Positions 6,937 through 16,941 of a stretch of 36,706 bases of DNA are shown one piece after another. The notes beneath the pieces were generated by a model. The model was not told the origin of the DNA and did not search any database. It was given only the letters and a program-made list of their open reading frames with translations. Position numbers and translations under genes: made by a program. The first letter of the stretch is position 1, and every line of letters starts with the position of its first letter. The DNA is taken from contig JAFUOQ010000028.1 in NCBI GenBank assembly GCA_017472695.1, positions 1 to 36,706 of the forward strand, given 5' to 3'. The stretch comes from Clostridia bacterium (GTDB lineage: Bacteria; Bacillota; Clostridia; Oscillospirales; CAG-272).

Positions 6937-8202
6937 TTAAACTGCGACCTTTTTGTTTAAATATAGTAAAAAGACAAGATTAAAAATAGTCATAACACCA
7001 AGAATAAGGTCGGAAATTTGCCACATAAGACTCATTGGAATTATAGCACCTATTACTGTGACTAAAAAGAAGAGTGCTGTAAAAATATTTCTCGCTTTTT
7101 TTGATTTTGAAATAAACTTTAATGATTCAACACCATAAAAGTATTGTGTGCATATTGTGGCAAAGGCGAAAAGCACACAAGAAATAATAACTCCCCATTT
7201 TCCAAAAGAGCCTAAATTTGTTTCAAATGCCGATAAAACCAACTCAAGAGGAGAGAGGGCATGCTTTGGTGCGGAAACGATTATTACAAGTGCAGTTAAG
7301 GTGCAAAGCACTATCGTGTCAAAAAACACCTCAAAAATCCCTAAACAAGCCTGATTGTGTGCGCTCTCTGTATTTGAAGATGCGTGTGCGCAGGGAGATG
7401 TGCCACAGCCTGCCTCATTTGAGAGTAGCCCTCGGCTTGTTCCGTATCGTATAGCCTGAGCTATTGTAAAGCCCATAGTGCCGGAAAGAAACGATCGAGG
7501 AGAAAAAGCAGAAACGAAAATTTTATAAAATGCATTAGGGATTAAATTAATGTTTTTTAATATAATGAACAAACAAAGCGCTATATAGAAAATGCTCAAT
7601 ATCGGAATCAATATCGAGTTAAATCTGCTTATCCCTGTTATTCCCTTGATAACCACTAAAAAGCCAAGGAGAGAAAAGAGAATACCAAAAACAAGAGGTG
7701 TAACAGGCAAAAGAGTAGATACAGCATTAGTTTGTACTAAATTTCCCGTTGAAAAGGAGTTAAGGACACACAAAATGGCAAAAATTGCTCCAAAAATAAA
7801 AGCTACACATTCACTATGCTTTGATTTAATGCCGTCATATATATAAAATGGAGCACCGCCGTAATATTTGCCGTTAGCCTTTCTTCTGCTTTTTATTCCA
7901 AGATATACCTCTACGTATTTTAGCCCCATCGCTAAAAAAGCACTTATCCACATCCAAAAAATACTGCCATATCCACCCATTAAAATAGCGCTAGCAACTC
8001 CAACAATGTTACCAATACCAAGCGTGCCTGCCAAGGCAACACAAAGCGAGGAAAAGCCACCGTGAGAGCCGAGAATCTCTTTAAACACTCTAATAGGATG
8101 TAGTATATAAAAAAGCTTCAAACGAAAAGCAAAAAATATACCTGCTAAAATAAGAAACGTGGGCAAAAGCATACCACATAAAATACCGTTGATTTTCTCC
8201 AT
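6937..8202 (-). CDS. Sodium:alanine/glycine symporter (AGCS family, AlsT-like)
   Basis: This is a 421-residue polytopic inner-membrane transporter that couples Na+ to uptake of small neutral amino acids. The AGCS signatures are clear: GTLGIGNIVGVASAI near residues 60-75, the GGAPFYI segment near 115, and GTSRGLLSNEAGCGTSPCAH around 255-275. The latter covers the conserved NEAGxG region that lines the substrate site. The ATG at 8202 is chosen because AGAGGTG lies six bases upstream; an in-frame start 19 codons earlier has no such site. The family is usually 440-480 residues, so this one is slightly short. It is monocistronic and divergent from groES. Substrate (alanine, glycine, possibly glutamine) cannot be read from the sequence. 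Confidence 0.93.
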   Translation of the reverse strand: MEKINGILCGMLLPTFLILAGIFFAFRLKLFYILHPIRVFKEILGSHGGFSSLCVALAGTLGIGNIVGVASAILMGGYGSIFWMWISAFLAMGLKYVEVYLGIKSRRKANGKYYGGAPFYIYDGIKSKHSECVAFIFGAIFAILCVLNSFSTGNLVQTNAVSTLLPVTPLVFGILFSLLGFLVVIKGITGISRFNSILIPILSIFYIALCLFIILKNINLIPNAFYKIFVSAFSPRSFLSGTMGFTIAQAIRYGTSRGLLSNEAGCGTSPCAHASSNTESAHNQACLGIFEVFFDTIVLCTLTALVIIVSAPKHALSPLELVLSAFETNLGSFGKWGVIISCVLFAFATICTQYFYGVESLKFISKSKKARNIFTALFFLVTVIGAIIPMSLMWQISDLILGVMTIFNLVFLLYLNKKVAV

Positions 8203-8302
8203 AAATTCACCTCTTATAAGGTAAATATATTCTTTAAAAACCGTTATAATTACTGACAATTTTGGAATTTGTTAACATTTTGTGAACAATGGTCTATAAC
8301 CC

Positions 8303-8369
8303 TTGATTTTTAATATAATAGAGGGTAGAATATATTTTGTAATTAGCACTTGGAGTTAAAGAGTGCTAA
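8303..8369 (+). promoter_or_regulatory. groESL promoter with CIRCE operator (HrcA site)
   Basis: TTGATT (8303-8308) and TAGAAT (8326-8331) have a 17-base spacer, giving a start near 8338. Directly downstream is the CIRCE inverted repeat TTAGCACTT-N9-GAGTGCTAA (8343-8351 and 8361-8369). It matches the consensus in every position but one (T for C at 8351). CIRCE is the binding site of the heat-shock repressor HrcA, so the chaperonin operon is under HrcA control. hrcA itself is not in this window. Confidence 0.96.
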
Positions 8370-8399
8370 AATTATTCAAATTAGCGGAGGTTAAGTAAA

Positions 8400-10330
<1,931 letters not shown>

Positions 10331-10346
10331 TTCCAAACTGAATATA

Positions 10347-10379
10347 AAAAGAGATTTTGCAATTTGCAAAATCTCTTTT
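10347..10379 (+). terminator. Rho-independent terminator of groESL
   Basis: A 14-bp perfect stem AAAAGAGATTTTGC/GCAAAATCTCTTTT (10347-10360 with 10366-10379) has loop AATTT and is followed by GTTTTTATTT. It lies 16 bases after the groEL stop. It also sits just beyond the stop of the convergent minus-strand gene at 10384 and, read the other way (A-rich on the left), may end that transcript too. Confidence 0.93.
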
Positions 10380-10383
10380 GTTT

Positions 10384-11850
10384 TTATTTATTTGTACTTT
10401 TAGGGATCTTGATTACAACCTTTTGAGTTGGCTTTTGAGTAGGTGACTCTGCATTCTCTTTTGTAGCAGGCTTAATTACAGGCTTTGCAACTGGCTTTGG
10501 TATAGGCTTTGGAGTCGGTTGTGTAGCCATTGCACCTTTCTCTGAAACAGGCTTTGGAGTCGGATTCGGAACTGGTTTTGGAATCGGCTTTGCAACAGGC
10601 TTTGCTACAGTTTTTGGAGCAGTTTCATTTGTAACTGGTTTTTGCGCAGTTGTTAGTTTAACAGTGTTATTATATGCCTCTTCCGCTGGTTCGTCACAAT
10701 AAGAAACAGATCTTTTGTTTCTGAATATTGCCGAAACAACGATAAGAGCTACAGAGAAAAATAGAACAAAAACGCCTTGAACCAAAATATCATATGGCAT
10801 TATTGTAAATAGATCAGAATTAAAGATAGTCGCAGTTATAACTGTGGTAAGAAAGATAGAAACGGTCATAACAATTGAGTCTTTCAAAGGACTGAATTCC
10901 ATTACCTTTGGCAACGCTTCCTTCTCGTCGAGGGAAAGCATATGTCTGAATGAATTTTTAAGAGCACTACTTAATGTAGAGAAGCATACAGAGAAAGCAA
11001 CACAAATTAAAACCATTACAAGCTTTGTTATTTCATTGTCGTCAAAGTAGTAGTTGCCTGTGTTATATAAGAAATCAAATCCGATATAAACAACATTACC
11101 AAGCTTTGAGCTTCCTAAAATAGCAAGGATAAGAGCTCCTAATGAAGCAAATGTTATATTTGCAATCCACAATTTTTTGTTAACTGATTCAAGCCTTCTC
11201 TTGGATATAAACAAAGCAACGCTACTGCCTATAAGCACAAGAGTAAGAAGAACCAAACCGAAGGTTGTAGCTCCGCTAATCTTATATCCTAAATATAAGC
11301 TATCTTTTAGGCTGTAACTGGCTCCACCAAAGATGCAAATCACCATATAAGAGCCAACAATTGAACCAAAATAACGAGTTACAATATTAATTAGCTTAAG
11401 AGAATTTCTGGTTGAAAAATGAACGATAGCAACAATGAAGCAAACAAGAGTAGTTATAGCAATTTCTATTGCAGTTATGCATAATACAAGATTGCTAATA
11501 AGCTCTGGAATATATATCTCTGGATACGATTGAGCGTAGCTTAATGCATCAGAAATGCTTTCAACCTCTGAAATTGTGTGGAATATAAATGCTAAAATAC
11601 CATAGGATGAGGATCCATAAGTGTTGTAATGAGTAGCAAATGAAGATGTCACAAGTAAAATGAAAAATATAAATGTGACGAATATAACAATATCACAAGC
11701 AAGTCTTGCAGGTGTTCTTTTCTGTCTGGTATAATAGCTGTCAAAGCCTGGCGTTGCTTGGGATACATCACTTGAGGTTTCAAGAGGATATTTTCTTAAA
11801 TATTTATGGCGAAGCTCCTCAATCGGTACGTCTTTTTCAAAATCTGACAT
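10384..11850 (-). CDS. Polytopic membrane protein with a Pro-Lys repeat tail, function unknown
   Basis: This 488-residue protein was not recognised as a member of a named family. After a ~45-residue hydrophilic N-terminus there are about eight or nine membrane segments between residues 49 and 385 (for example ACDIVIFVTFIFFILLVTSS and ILVQGVFVLFFSVALIVVSA). A soluble tail of about 90 residues (397-488) has a 417-464 core built of repeated KP, IPKP, VAKP and TPKP units. The tail is basic and likely extended. ACAAGGAG lies eight bases before the ATG. It is the second gene of a unit with the TM2/zinc-ribbon gene (33-base gap), under the promoter at 12661-12689. A role in envelope or cell-surface organisation is only a guess. 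Confidence 0.75.
   Translation of the reverse strand: MSDFEKDVPIEELRHKYLRKYPLETSSDVSQATPGFDSYYTRQKRTPARLACDIVIFVTFIFFILLVTSSFATHYNTYGSSSYGILAFIFHTISEVESISDALSYAQSYPEIYIPELISNLVLCITAIEIAITTLVCFIVAIVHFSTRNSLKLINIVTRYFGSIVGSYMVICIFGGASYSLKDSLYLGYKISGATTFGLVLLTLVLIGSSVALFISKRRLESVNKKLWIANITFASLGALILAILGSSKLGNVVYIGFDFLYNTGNYYFDDNEITKLVMVLICVAFSVCFSTLSSALKNSFRHMLSLDEKEALPKVMEFSPLKDSIVMTVSIFLTTVITATIFNSDLFTIMPYDILVQGVFVLFFSVALIVVSAIFRNKRSVSYCDEPAEEAYNNTVKLTTAQKPVTNETAPKTVAKPVAKPIPKPVPNPTPKPVSEKGAMATQPTPKPIPKPVAKPVIKPATKENAESPTQKPTQKVVIKIPKSTNK
10462..10614 (-). repeat. Imperfect repeat encoding the Pro-Lys tail
   Basis: Within the 3' end of the membrane-protein gene, plus-strand units of the type GGCTTTGG-A-T/A-CN recur about every 12 or 24 bases (GGCTTTGGTATA, GGCTTTGGAGTC, GGTTTTGGAATC and others). 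They encode KP/PKP dipeptide repeats. Such arrays expand and contract easily. Confidence 0.75.
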
Positions 11851-11883
11851 ATTTATCTCCTTGTAGGAATGAATTATTTAGGT

Positions 11884-12630
11884 TTAGTTGTTCTTAACAA
11901 CGTTTTTGTATGGGAAAATTGTTGAGCACTTTGGACAACAATATTTTGAAGCAACGGTTGTTATTCTCATTTTTTGTGAGCATACAGGACAAGTAAAGAT
12001 AACATCTATGTCTGTATTTTTTATTGCTATAGGCTCAGCAATATCATTATTTGATGCTTTGTCGTCACTTGTTTCGGTGCTTTCTGTTCGATTTGAGGTG
12101 TTTTCGTTAGTCTTATTTACGTAAACAGGCTCATAATTAGAAACTAATGGAGTATACTCCTCGTTGGTTCTTTTTTCTTCATCTCTTTGATCGTAAGAGT
12201 AATTTGGAGTCCATCTGTTCTTTTGGTGAGTAGTTAAGTACCCAGATAATGTGTGATAATTGTATCTTTTGGCATCTCTGAATACTAAAAATATATCAAC
12301 AAATTTCCAAATACCAATTCCTAAAGAAGCAAGGCCTCCAATTAGCCAGCCAATAACAGGTATAAATGAAATGAGAGAAGCAACAAATGGTAAAACTATT
12401 TTTGCAACTCCAATGGATTTATCTCCCAAATAAAACCTGTCGACACCAATACCTCCTAAAAATATCGAAAGGAGAAGCGCTGTAATTGGGCTTTTTGTCT
12501 TTAAAAACATAAATTCATCCATGCAGTCATTATCAGCATCCTTAAGATGCTTCTTAAAGGATGAAACTGAATCAGCAGGGATTCTTTTTCCATACTTTTC
12601 AAGTGCGACCTGCACTCTGTTAGGTGTCAT
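11884..12630 (-). CDS. TM2-domain membrane protein with C-terminal zinc ribbon
   Basis: This is a 248-residue protein. Residues about 46-80 form a TM2 domain, SPITALLLSIFLGGIGVDRF followed by YLGD, in which two short membrane helices are joined by the conserved G-x-D-R-F-Y turn. A second hydrophobic stretch lies at about 82-118. A hydrophilic Thr/Asn/Glu-rich linker (140-205) leads to a C-terminal zinc ribbon with C214-x2-C217 and C232-x2-C235. The ATG at 12630 is chosen because GGAGG lies six bases upstream; an earlier in-frame start 36 codons upstream would overlap the promoter. It is the first gene of the unit with the Pro-Lys protein. Function is unknown; TM2 proteins are widespread and mostly uncharacterised. 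Confidence 0.88.
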   Translation of the reverse strand: MTPNRVQVALEKYGKRIPADSVSSFKKHLKDADNDCMDEFMFLKTKSPITALLLSIFLGGIGVDRFYLGDKSIGVAKIVLPFVASLISFIPVIGWLIGGLASLGIGIWKFVDIFLVFRDAKRYNYHTLSGYLTTHQKNRWTPNYSYDQRDEEKRTNEEYTPLVSNYEPVYVNKTNENTSNRTESTETSDDKASNNDIAEPIAIKNTDIDVIFTCPVCSQKMRITTVASKYCCPKCSTIFPYKNVVKNN

Positions 12631-12660
12631 ATAAACCTCCAAAATAAAAAAGATATAATA

Positions 12661-12689
12661 ATTATACCACATTATAAAAAAATTGTCAA
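12661..12689 (-). promoter_or_regulatory. Consensus sigma-A promoter of the TM2/Pro-Lys unit
   Basis: On the minus strand TTGACA (12689-12684) and TATAAT (12666-12661) are separated by 17 bases, a perfect consensus match. Transcription would begin near 12654 and give a leader of about 24 bases before the ATG at 12630. The unit is therefore probably strongly and constitutively expressed. Confidence 0.85.
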
Positions 12690-12774
12690 TTTTGAAAATA
12701 ACAAGGTTGCATTTTTTTAAAAAAGTATTATTAAACATATTATCATATGTACATAAGTTTAGATGAAATGCGTC

Positions 12775-12812
12775 AAAAAAGCACGGTTCACTTCATTTTA
12801 CCGTGCTTTTTT
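12775..12812 (-). terminator. Terminator of the lon-to-GNAT cluster
   Basis: A perfect 13-bp stem AAAAAAGCACGGT/ACCGTGCTTTTTT (12775-12787 with 12800-12812) has a 12-base loop. It lies just downstream of the stop of the last minus-strand gene of the large cluster (12819), separating it from the TM2 promoter. Confidence 0.92.
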
Positions 12813-12818
12813 CTATCT

Positions 12819-13193
12819 TTAGTGGCAATGTCCATAAAACCTGTCTAAATCAACTGTATAAACACCATTTTCATTTTTTATATAACCACTCATTGTTAAT
12901 AGACTATTTGGGGCAGCGTTTTCACATATCACTGACGTTTTAATCCCGCACCTGTGCATAAAGCTCATGGTGGCACGAAGCATAATAATCATAGCCTCGG
13001 AGTCTTGCATGTTAGGAGCATAAGCTAAATTTTTTATGTATCCCGTTCCGTTTTCAAAGTAAAACTGACAAATTCCGATCAAATCGCCATCATCTGCGCG
13101 ATATGCAAAGGCTTCAACATCAAAGTCAGCTCCACAAATCTGACACAGCTCCTTTTGTTCTTCTTTTGATTGTATTGGTACTACTGTTAGCAT
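12819..13193 (-). CDS. Small GNAT-like N-acetyltransferase fold protein
   Basis: This is a 124-residue protein. The order of elements fits the later part of a GNAT domain: DLIGICQFYF (beta strands 2-3), GYIKNLAYAP (beta 4), a helix AMIIMLRATMSFMHRCGIKT, then SVICEN and a terminal strand after MSGYIKNENGVYTVDLDRFY. The pyrophosphate-binding loop that normally reads Q/RxxGxG/A is replaced by NMQDSEAM, so acetyl-CoA binding is doubtful. The ATG at 13193 has AAGGAG seven bases upstream; an earlier in-frame start would overlap rluB. It is the last gene of the cluster. Substrate is unknown. Confidence 0.65.
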   Translation of the reverse strand: MLTVVPIQSKEEQKELCQICGADFDVEAFAYRADDGDLIGICQFYFENGTGYIKNLAYAPNMQDSEAMIIMLRATMSFMHRCGIKTSVICENAAPNSLLTMSGYIKNENGVYTVDLDRFYGHCH

Positions 13194-13203
13194 ATTTTTC
13201 TCC

Positions 13204-13932
13204 TTAAATTGTTTCACTATCGCCTTTTAGATAGGCAATTTCATTTGGTGTTAGCTCTCTGTATTTTCCTCTTTCAAGCTCACCAAGCTTTAATTTTCCA
13301 ATAGAAATACGTGTCAAGCGCATAATTATCAAGCCACATTGCTCGCACATTTTTCTAATTTGTCTGTTTCTACCCTCGTTTAAGGTGAATAGAGCATTTG
13401 TATTTCCATTTTTTATAGATACAACTCTCACCTTAACAGGCTTTAGCTTGTAGCCGTCTATTTCCATTGGAGAATTTAATTTATGTAAGGTGTCGGGAGA
13501 AAGCTCTCCCTTAATAACCACACTGTACACCTTGCTCATATTATGCTTTGGATGGGTAAGACGATTGGTTAATTCGCCGTCGTTTGTTAAAATTAAAAGT
13601 CCTTCTGAATACATATCAAGTCTGCCAACTGGATAAACACGCTCACCAAGGTCGGCAACAAGAGAGAGAACAGTTTCGCGTCCCTTTTCGTCATTTGTTG
13701 TTGTAACATAACCAAGAGGCTTATTAAGCATAATATAGCGCTTTTCCTCAAAAATAGGCTTAATTACCTTGCCGTTATAAACAACAGTGTCATTTTGTGG
13801 GTCAACCTTGTCGCCTAGCTGCGCGGTTCTACCGTTTATTTTTACATTCCCGGCTAGTATAACCTTTTCGCTAGCTCTGCGCGACATAATTTTATTATCG
13901 GTAAAGAATTTTTGTAGTCTGATTTTTTCCAT
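13204..13932 (-). CDS. rluB: 23S rRNA pseudouridine synthase, RsuA/RluB family
   Basis: This is a 242-residue protein with an N-terminal S4 RNA-binding domain (1-60, RLQKFFTDNKIMSRRASEKV) followed by the pseudouridine synthase domain. The family II signature PVGRLDMYSEGLLILTNDG (101-119) contains the catalytic Asp D106; the later NEGRNRQIRKMCEQCG matches the RluB/RsuA C-terminal motif. In Firmicutes this position downstream of scpAB and dac genes is occupied by RluB, which modifies U2605-type uridine in 23S rRNA. RsuA or RluF activity cannot be excluded. The start overlaps the dacF stop by one base, so translation is coupled. Confidence 0.9.
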   Translation of the reverse strand: MEKIRLQKFFTDNKIMSRRASEKVILAGNVKINGRTAQLGDKVDPQNDTVVYNGKVIKPIFEEKRYIMLNKPLGYVTTTNDEKGRETVLSLVADLGERVYPVGRLDMYSEGLLILTNDGELTNRLTHPKHNMSKVYSVVIKGELSPDTLHKLNSPMEIDGYKLKPVKVRVVSIKNGNTNALFTLNEGRNRQIRKMCEQCGLIIMRLTRISIGKLKLGELERGKYRELTPNEIAYLKGDSETI

Positions 13933-15035
13933 TATTTAAAAAGTCCCTCAAATAGTGATTTTTTATAGTTGATTTTGTTTACTGTGCTTGTTGCGTATAA
14001 ATTTAATGACGCAATTTCATTTTCGTAATTATAAAAAACTATTTTTCCAACTAGCTCACCTTCGTTTATTGGAGCATAGAGAGGTCTGTTATATATAATT
14101 TTTGCACTTATATCTTTTTCACCCTTTGGAAGAGTGATTTTTAATGAGTCAAGATTGGTTGCATAAAATGAACTAGCTTCACCGTTTTGCACATTTAATT
14201 CAATAAGATAGTCAAGCTCGTTAGCCAAAAGAACAGATTCATATTTTGTAAAGCCATAATCTAGAAGTGATTTGTGGTCATTCCAGTCATTCGGCGCGTT
14301 TAAAGAAACACAAATTAGTCTAACGCCATCGCGTTCAGCACAAGAAACAAAGCATCTGCCGCTTTTTCTTGTAAATCCAGTCTTTACACCGATTGTTCCA
14401 TCATAGGAGCGGAGAAGCTTGTTGTGGTTTATAAGAACCCTTGTGCCAGCTCCATTGTTTAAGGAAATATTTTTTTTGTATGTCGAGGTGATTTGACTAA
14501 AAACTGGATTTTTCATAGCATAAGCGGTTATTTTAGCAAGATCGTAAGCACTAGTATAATGGTTCTCGCTATCAAGTCCATGTGGGTTATCAAAATGAGT
14601 GCTTTTAAGCCCTAGCTCGTCCGCCTTTTGATTCATTAAGATGGCAAATTCGTCCACTCCCCCTGCCGTAATATAGGCAAGAGCAACCGCAGCATCGTTC
14701 GCACTTTCAAGTAAAAGTGCATACAAAAGCTCTTCAATTGTAAGCTTTTCGCCCTCGTTTAAATAAATGCTTGAGCCTTCAATTCCGACAGCCTCCTTAG
14801 GGATTAAAGCTTCCTTTTTAAGGTCGCAATTTTCAATTACGACAAGTGCAGTCATAATTTTAGTTGTACTTGCCATTGGCATAGGCGCAAACGCATTTTT
14901 TTCGAATATTATTTCACCTGAATTGGCTTCTATTAAAACAATTCCTTTAGCAGATACATCCATTGAATATACTAAAGGTGAAAATGAAGCAAAAAGGACA
15001 ATAAAAGAGAATAAAAAACAAATTTTTTTACACAT
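13932..15035 (-). CDS. dacF: D-alanyl-D-alanine carboxypeptidase (PBP5/DacF type, peptidase S11)
   Basis: This secreted penicillin-binding protein of 367 residues removes the terminal D-Ala from peptidoglycan stem peptides. It has a signal peptide (about 1-24, hydrophobic core FLFSFIVLFASF). The three active-site motifs are S56-T-T-K59, S111-A-N113 and K218-T-G220. A C-terminal beta-rich domain follows from about 260. AAGGAG precedes the ATG. Its place next to gerW, DUF2953 and scpAB matches the dacF neighbourhood of many Clostridia, where a sporulation role is often assumed. Whether it is vegetative (DacA) or sporulation-linked (DacF) cannot be settled from sequence; the symbol is chosen from context. 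Confidence 0.92.
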   Translation of the reverse strand: MCKKICFLFSFIVLFASFSPLVYSMDVSAKGIVLIEANSGEIIFEKNAFAPMPMASTTKIMTALVVIENCDLKKEALIPKEAVGIEGSSIYLNEGEKLTIEELLYALLLESANDAAVALAYITAGGVDEFAILMNQKADELGLKSTHFDNPHGLDSENHYTSAYDLAKITAYAMKNPVFSQITSTYKKNISLNNGAGTRVLINHNKLLRSYDGTIGVKTGFTRKSGRCFVSCAERDGVRLICVSLNAPNDWNDHKSLLDYGFTKYESVLLANELDYLIELNVQNGEASSFYATNLDSLKITLPKGEKDISAKIIYNRPLYAPINEGELVGKIVFYNYENEIASLNLYATSTVNKINYKKSLFEGLFK

Positions 15036-15121
15036 AATTTCTCCTTATTCTTTAAAATTATTATGTGCAAAAAAACTATATATAAAGAAACAATATTTTC
15101 AAAAAATGTTTATTTATTTAA

Positions 15122-15535
15122 TTAATTATTTTGAGTATCGTTTTGATCATTACCTGAACCAAAAACCTGCTTGATTTTATCAAAAAGCTCGGGGGAGTGT
15201 TCGATAAATTCAAAAAATTGTGAAAAAATGTCCTTTTGACCTTGACAAAAATCAAGTAGCTCAACTCGGCCATCGGGCTTTGCAACCAAAAAGCCAATTG
15301 GGGAAACGGTAAGACCAGTGCCACCACCACCTCCAAAGTTAGTACTTGAGATGTTGAACTTACCAAAATAGTCAACGCCTCCACTAGCAACTCCAATGTA
15401 AATTTTAGACACAGGGATGATTAAAACACCATTTTTTAATTCAATAGGTGTTCCTGTTATCGTATTTGAATCAAACATACTTTTAACGTTTTCGAGCGAT
15501 GCTTTAATTAGCTCGCTTTGCTTTGAACCACTCAT
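15122..15535 (-). CDS. gerW: GerW family sporulation protein (YtfJ)
   Basis: This is a 137-residue protein of the GerW/YtfJ family, which in Bacillus is made in the forespore and needed for normal spore germination. Typical are the LIPVSKIYIGVASGGVDY segment (about 45-62), a Gly-rich loop GGGGGTG (about 74-80), and SPIGFLVAKPDGRVELLDF (about 84-102). The ATG at 15535 is used, with GGAGG eight bases upstream; a TTG two codons earlier is too close to that site. The 5' end overlaps the DUF2953 gene by about 32 bases. The neighbour order DUF2953-gerW is conserved in spore formers. Confidence 0.92.
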   Translation of the reverse strand: MSGSKQSELIKASLENVKSMFDSNTITGTPIELKNGVLIIPVSKIYIGVASGGVDYFGKFNISSTNFGGGGGTGLTVSPIGFLVAKPDGRVELLDFCQGQKDIFSQFFEFIEHSPELFDKIKQVFGSGNDQNDTQNN

Positions 15536-16151
15536 TACCAATCCTCCGTTTTATAAAAGAAAATATAAAAGAGAATATCATTTTAAAGAATGCATATGTG
15601 CCTACCGCCATAAGCGGAGCTAAATGAGTATATATCAAAAAGTGAGCCCTGAAATGTGATTTTTGCTTTAAAAAATCTGCTCGCACATATATTTGTGAGT
15701 CCTTTTTTATTTCAAATTTGGAAAAGGATTTTATATATTCACTAATATAAGTAAGCGCTTGACAAACAAAAGAGAAGGTGAGCGCCGTGCAAGCGGCATT
15801 TTTTGTAGCAATTAAAATGTCCAAATTTATAACTTTAAAGTGGAGAGCGCGAAAATAAAAGGAAAATATGGATTTTGTAAGCTCTTTATACCTGTCAATT
15901 TCCGCAATAATGTTTTGGATTTGTTGAAACTCGTCCAATTGATTTGGGCTTGTCCCTTTCTTTTTCTTGCTCTTTTTCTTATTTGATTTTGCAGGCTTTG
16001 TAAAAGGATAAATTGGGATTTTAATAAAAAGAATTTTATAGTAAATTTTCAGCTTTTTGTCGTAATAAATTATTAAATTCACTCGTGCAAAAAATAAAAA
16101 AACTATAAAAAGCACAAGCAAAAAAACTAAAGGATAAAACCAATGTGGCAT
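15504..16151 (-). CDS. DUF2953 membrane-anchored protein (YtfI-like)
   Basis: This is a 215-residue protein with one strong N-terminal membrane helix (about 4-24, FYPLVFLLVLFIVFLFFA), then a short strand-rich segment, a very basic linker (KKKSKKKKG, about 60-68), an amphipathic middle and a hydrophobic segment near 185-205. It matches the general form of DUF2953/YtfI, encoded immediately upstream of gerW in many endospore formers. Function is unknown; a spore-related role is inferred from conserved linkage. GGAGGAG lies just before the ATG. It is separated from scpB by 103 bases with no clear terminator, so read-through from scpAB is likely. Confidence 0.8.
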   Translation of the reverse strand: MPHWFYPLVFLLVLFIVFLFFARVNLIIYYDKKLKIYYKILFIKIPIYPFTKPAKSNKKKSKKKKGTSPNQLDEFQQIQNIIAEIDRYKELTKSIFSFYFRALHFKVINLDILIATKNAACTALTFSFVCQALTYISEYIKSFSKFEIKKDSQIYVRADFLKQKSHFRAHFLIYTHLAPLMAVGTYAFFKMIFSFIFSFIKRRIGNEWFKAKRAN

Positions 16152-16254
16152 AACTCCTCCGATATAAAATTAGATATTTAGTGCCACCCTGTGTTTAAAA
16201 TCAGGATGTTAATAATTCTAAATATGTATCGTGTTATACCACATTAATTAATAA

Positions 16255-16941
16255 CTATTCTATTGGTAGCTGTGCCCCTTCAGCTTTAGCCATTTCGTCA
16301 ATAGCCTTATTTTCCTCGATTAGCTCGTCAATTATTTCCTTGTTTGGAGAATCCGCCTCTGGGATTTCAATATCAAGAGGAATAATCTCACCCTCGGCTG
16401 GTGAACGGGGTAAATCAACATAAGGCAATTGCTCTAGCGATTCAATGCCAAAGCATCTTAAAAATGTAGGGGTTGTCCTATATAGATTTGGTCTACCTGG
16501 AACATCAAGTCTACCACACGCTTCGATTAGATTTTTTTCACAAAGAGAAGAAACAACATAGGCACTATCAACCTTTCTAACTGTGTCAATAAAGGCACGA
16601 GTAACAGGCTCATTGTAAGCAACAATAGCCAAAACCTCCAACGATGAAGCGGAGAGGTTTCCACCCTTTCTTATGCCTAATGCCTCCTTGATGAATGGAA
16701 TATATTGCTCTTTTGTGCAAAGCTGACAGGAGTCGTTAAACACCAAAAGCATAATGCCCCTTGATTTATCTGCATTATATTTTTCAGCAAAGGCAGCAAC
16801 CTTCTTTTTTACTTGTGATTCAAATAAGTCTAGTGTTTCACCGAGAGTAGCATAGCTAACAGGGTGACCGGCAGCAAAAAGAATTGCTTCAATAGCGCTC
16901 TCAATGTCCTTGCTTTCAAGCTTTAATTGGTCCTTATCCAT
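16255..16941 (-). CDS. scpB: Segregation and condensation protein B
   Basis: ScpB dimerises and binds ScpA within the SMC-ScpAB condensin complex that organises and segregates the chromosome. The 228-residue protein has the tandem winged-helix layout with conserved IEAILFAAGHPVS (about 16-28), the LEVLAIVAYNEPVTRAFID block (about 102-120) and GRLDVPGRPNLYRTT (about 143-157). A ~60-residue acidic C-terminal tail follows. Its ATG overlaps the end of scpA by eight bases, giving translational coupling and balanced expression. Confidence 0.97.
   Translation of the reverse strand: MDKDQLKLESKDIESAIEAILFAAGHPVSYATLGETLDLFESQVKKKVAAFAEKYNADKSRGIMLLVFNDSCQLCTKEQYIPFIKEALGIRKGGNLSASSLEVLAIVAYNEPVTRAFIDTVRKVDSAYVVSSLCEKNLIEACGRLDVPGRPNLYRTTPTFLRCFGIESLEQLPYVDLPRSPAEGEIIPLDIEIPEADSPNKEIIDELIEENKAIDEMAKAEGAQLPIE

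Noticed and set aside
8303-8319. TATAAT at 8314-8319 as the groESL -10 box
   Set aside because: Only five bases from the TTGATT -35; TAGAAT at 8326-8331 has the correct 17-base spacing and places the CIRCE site correctly.
15118-15396. Overlapping minus-strand frame of 92 codons within gerW
   Set aside because: Alternative frame of the gerW gene with a non-biological composition; the GerW frame has the family motifs and a ribosome site.
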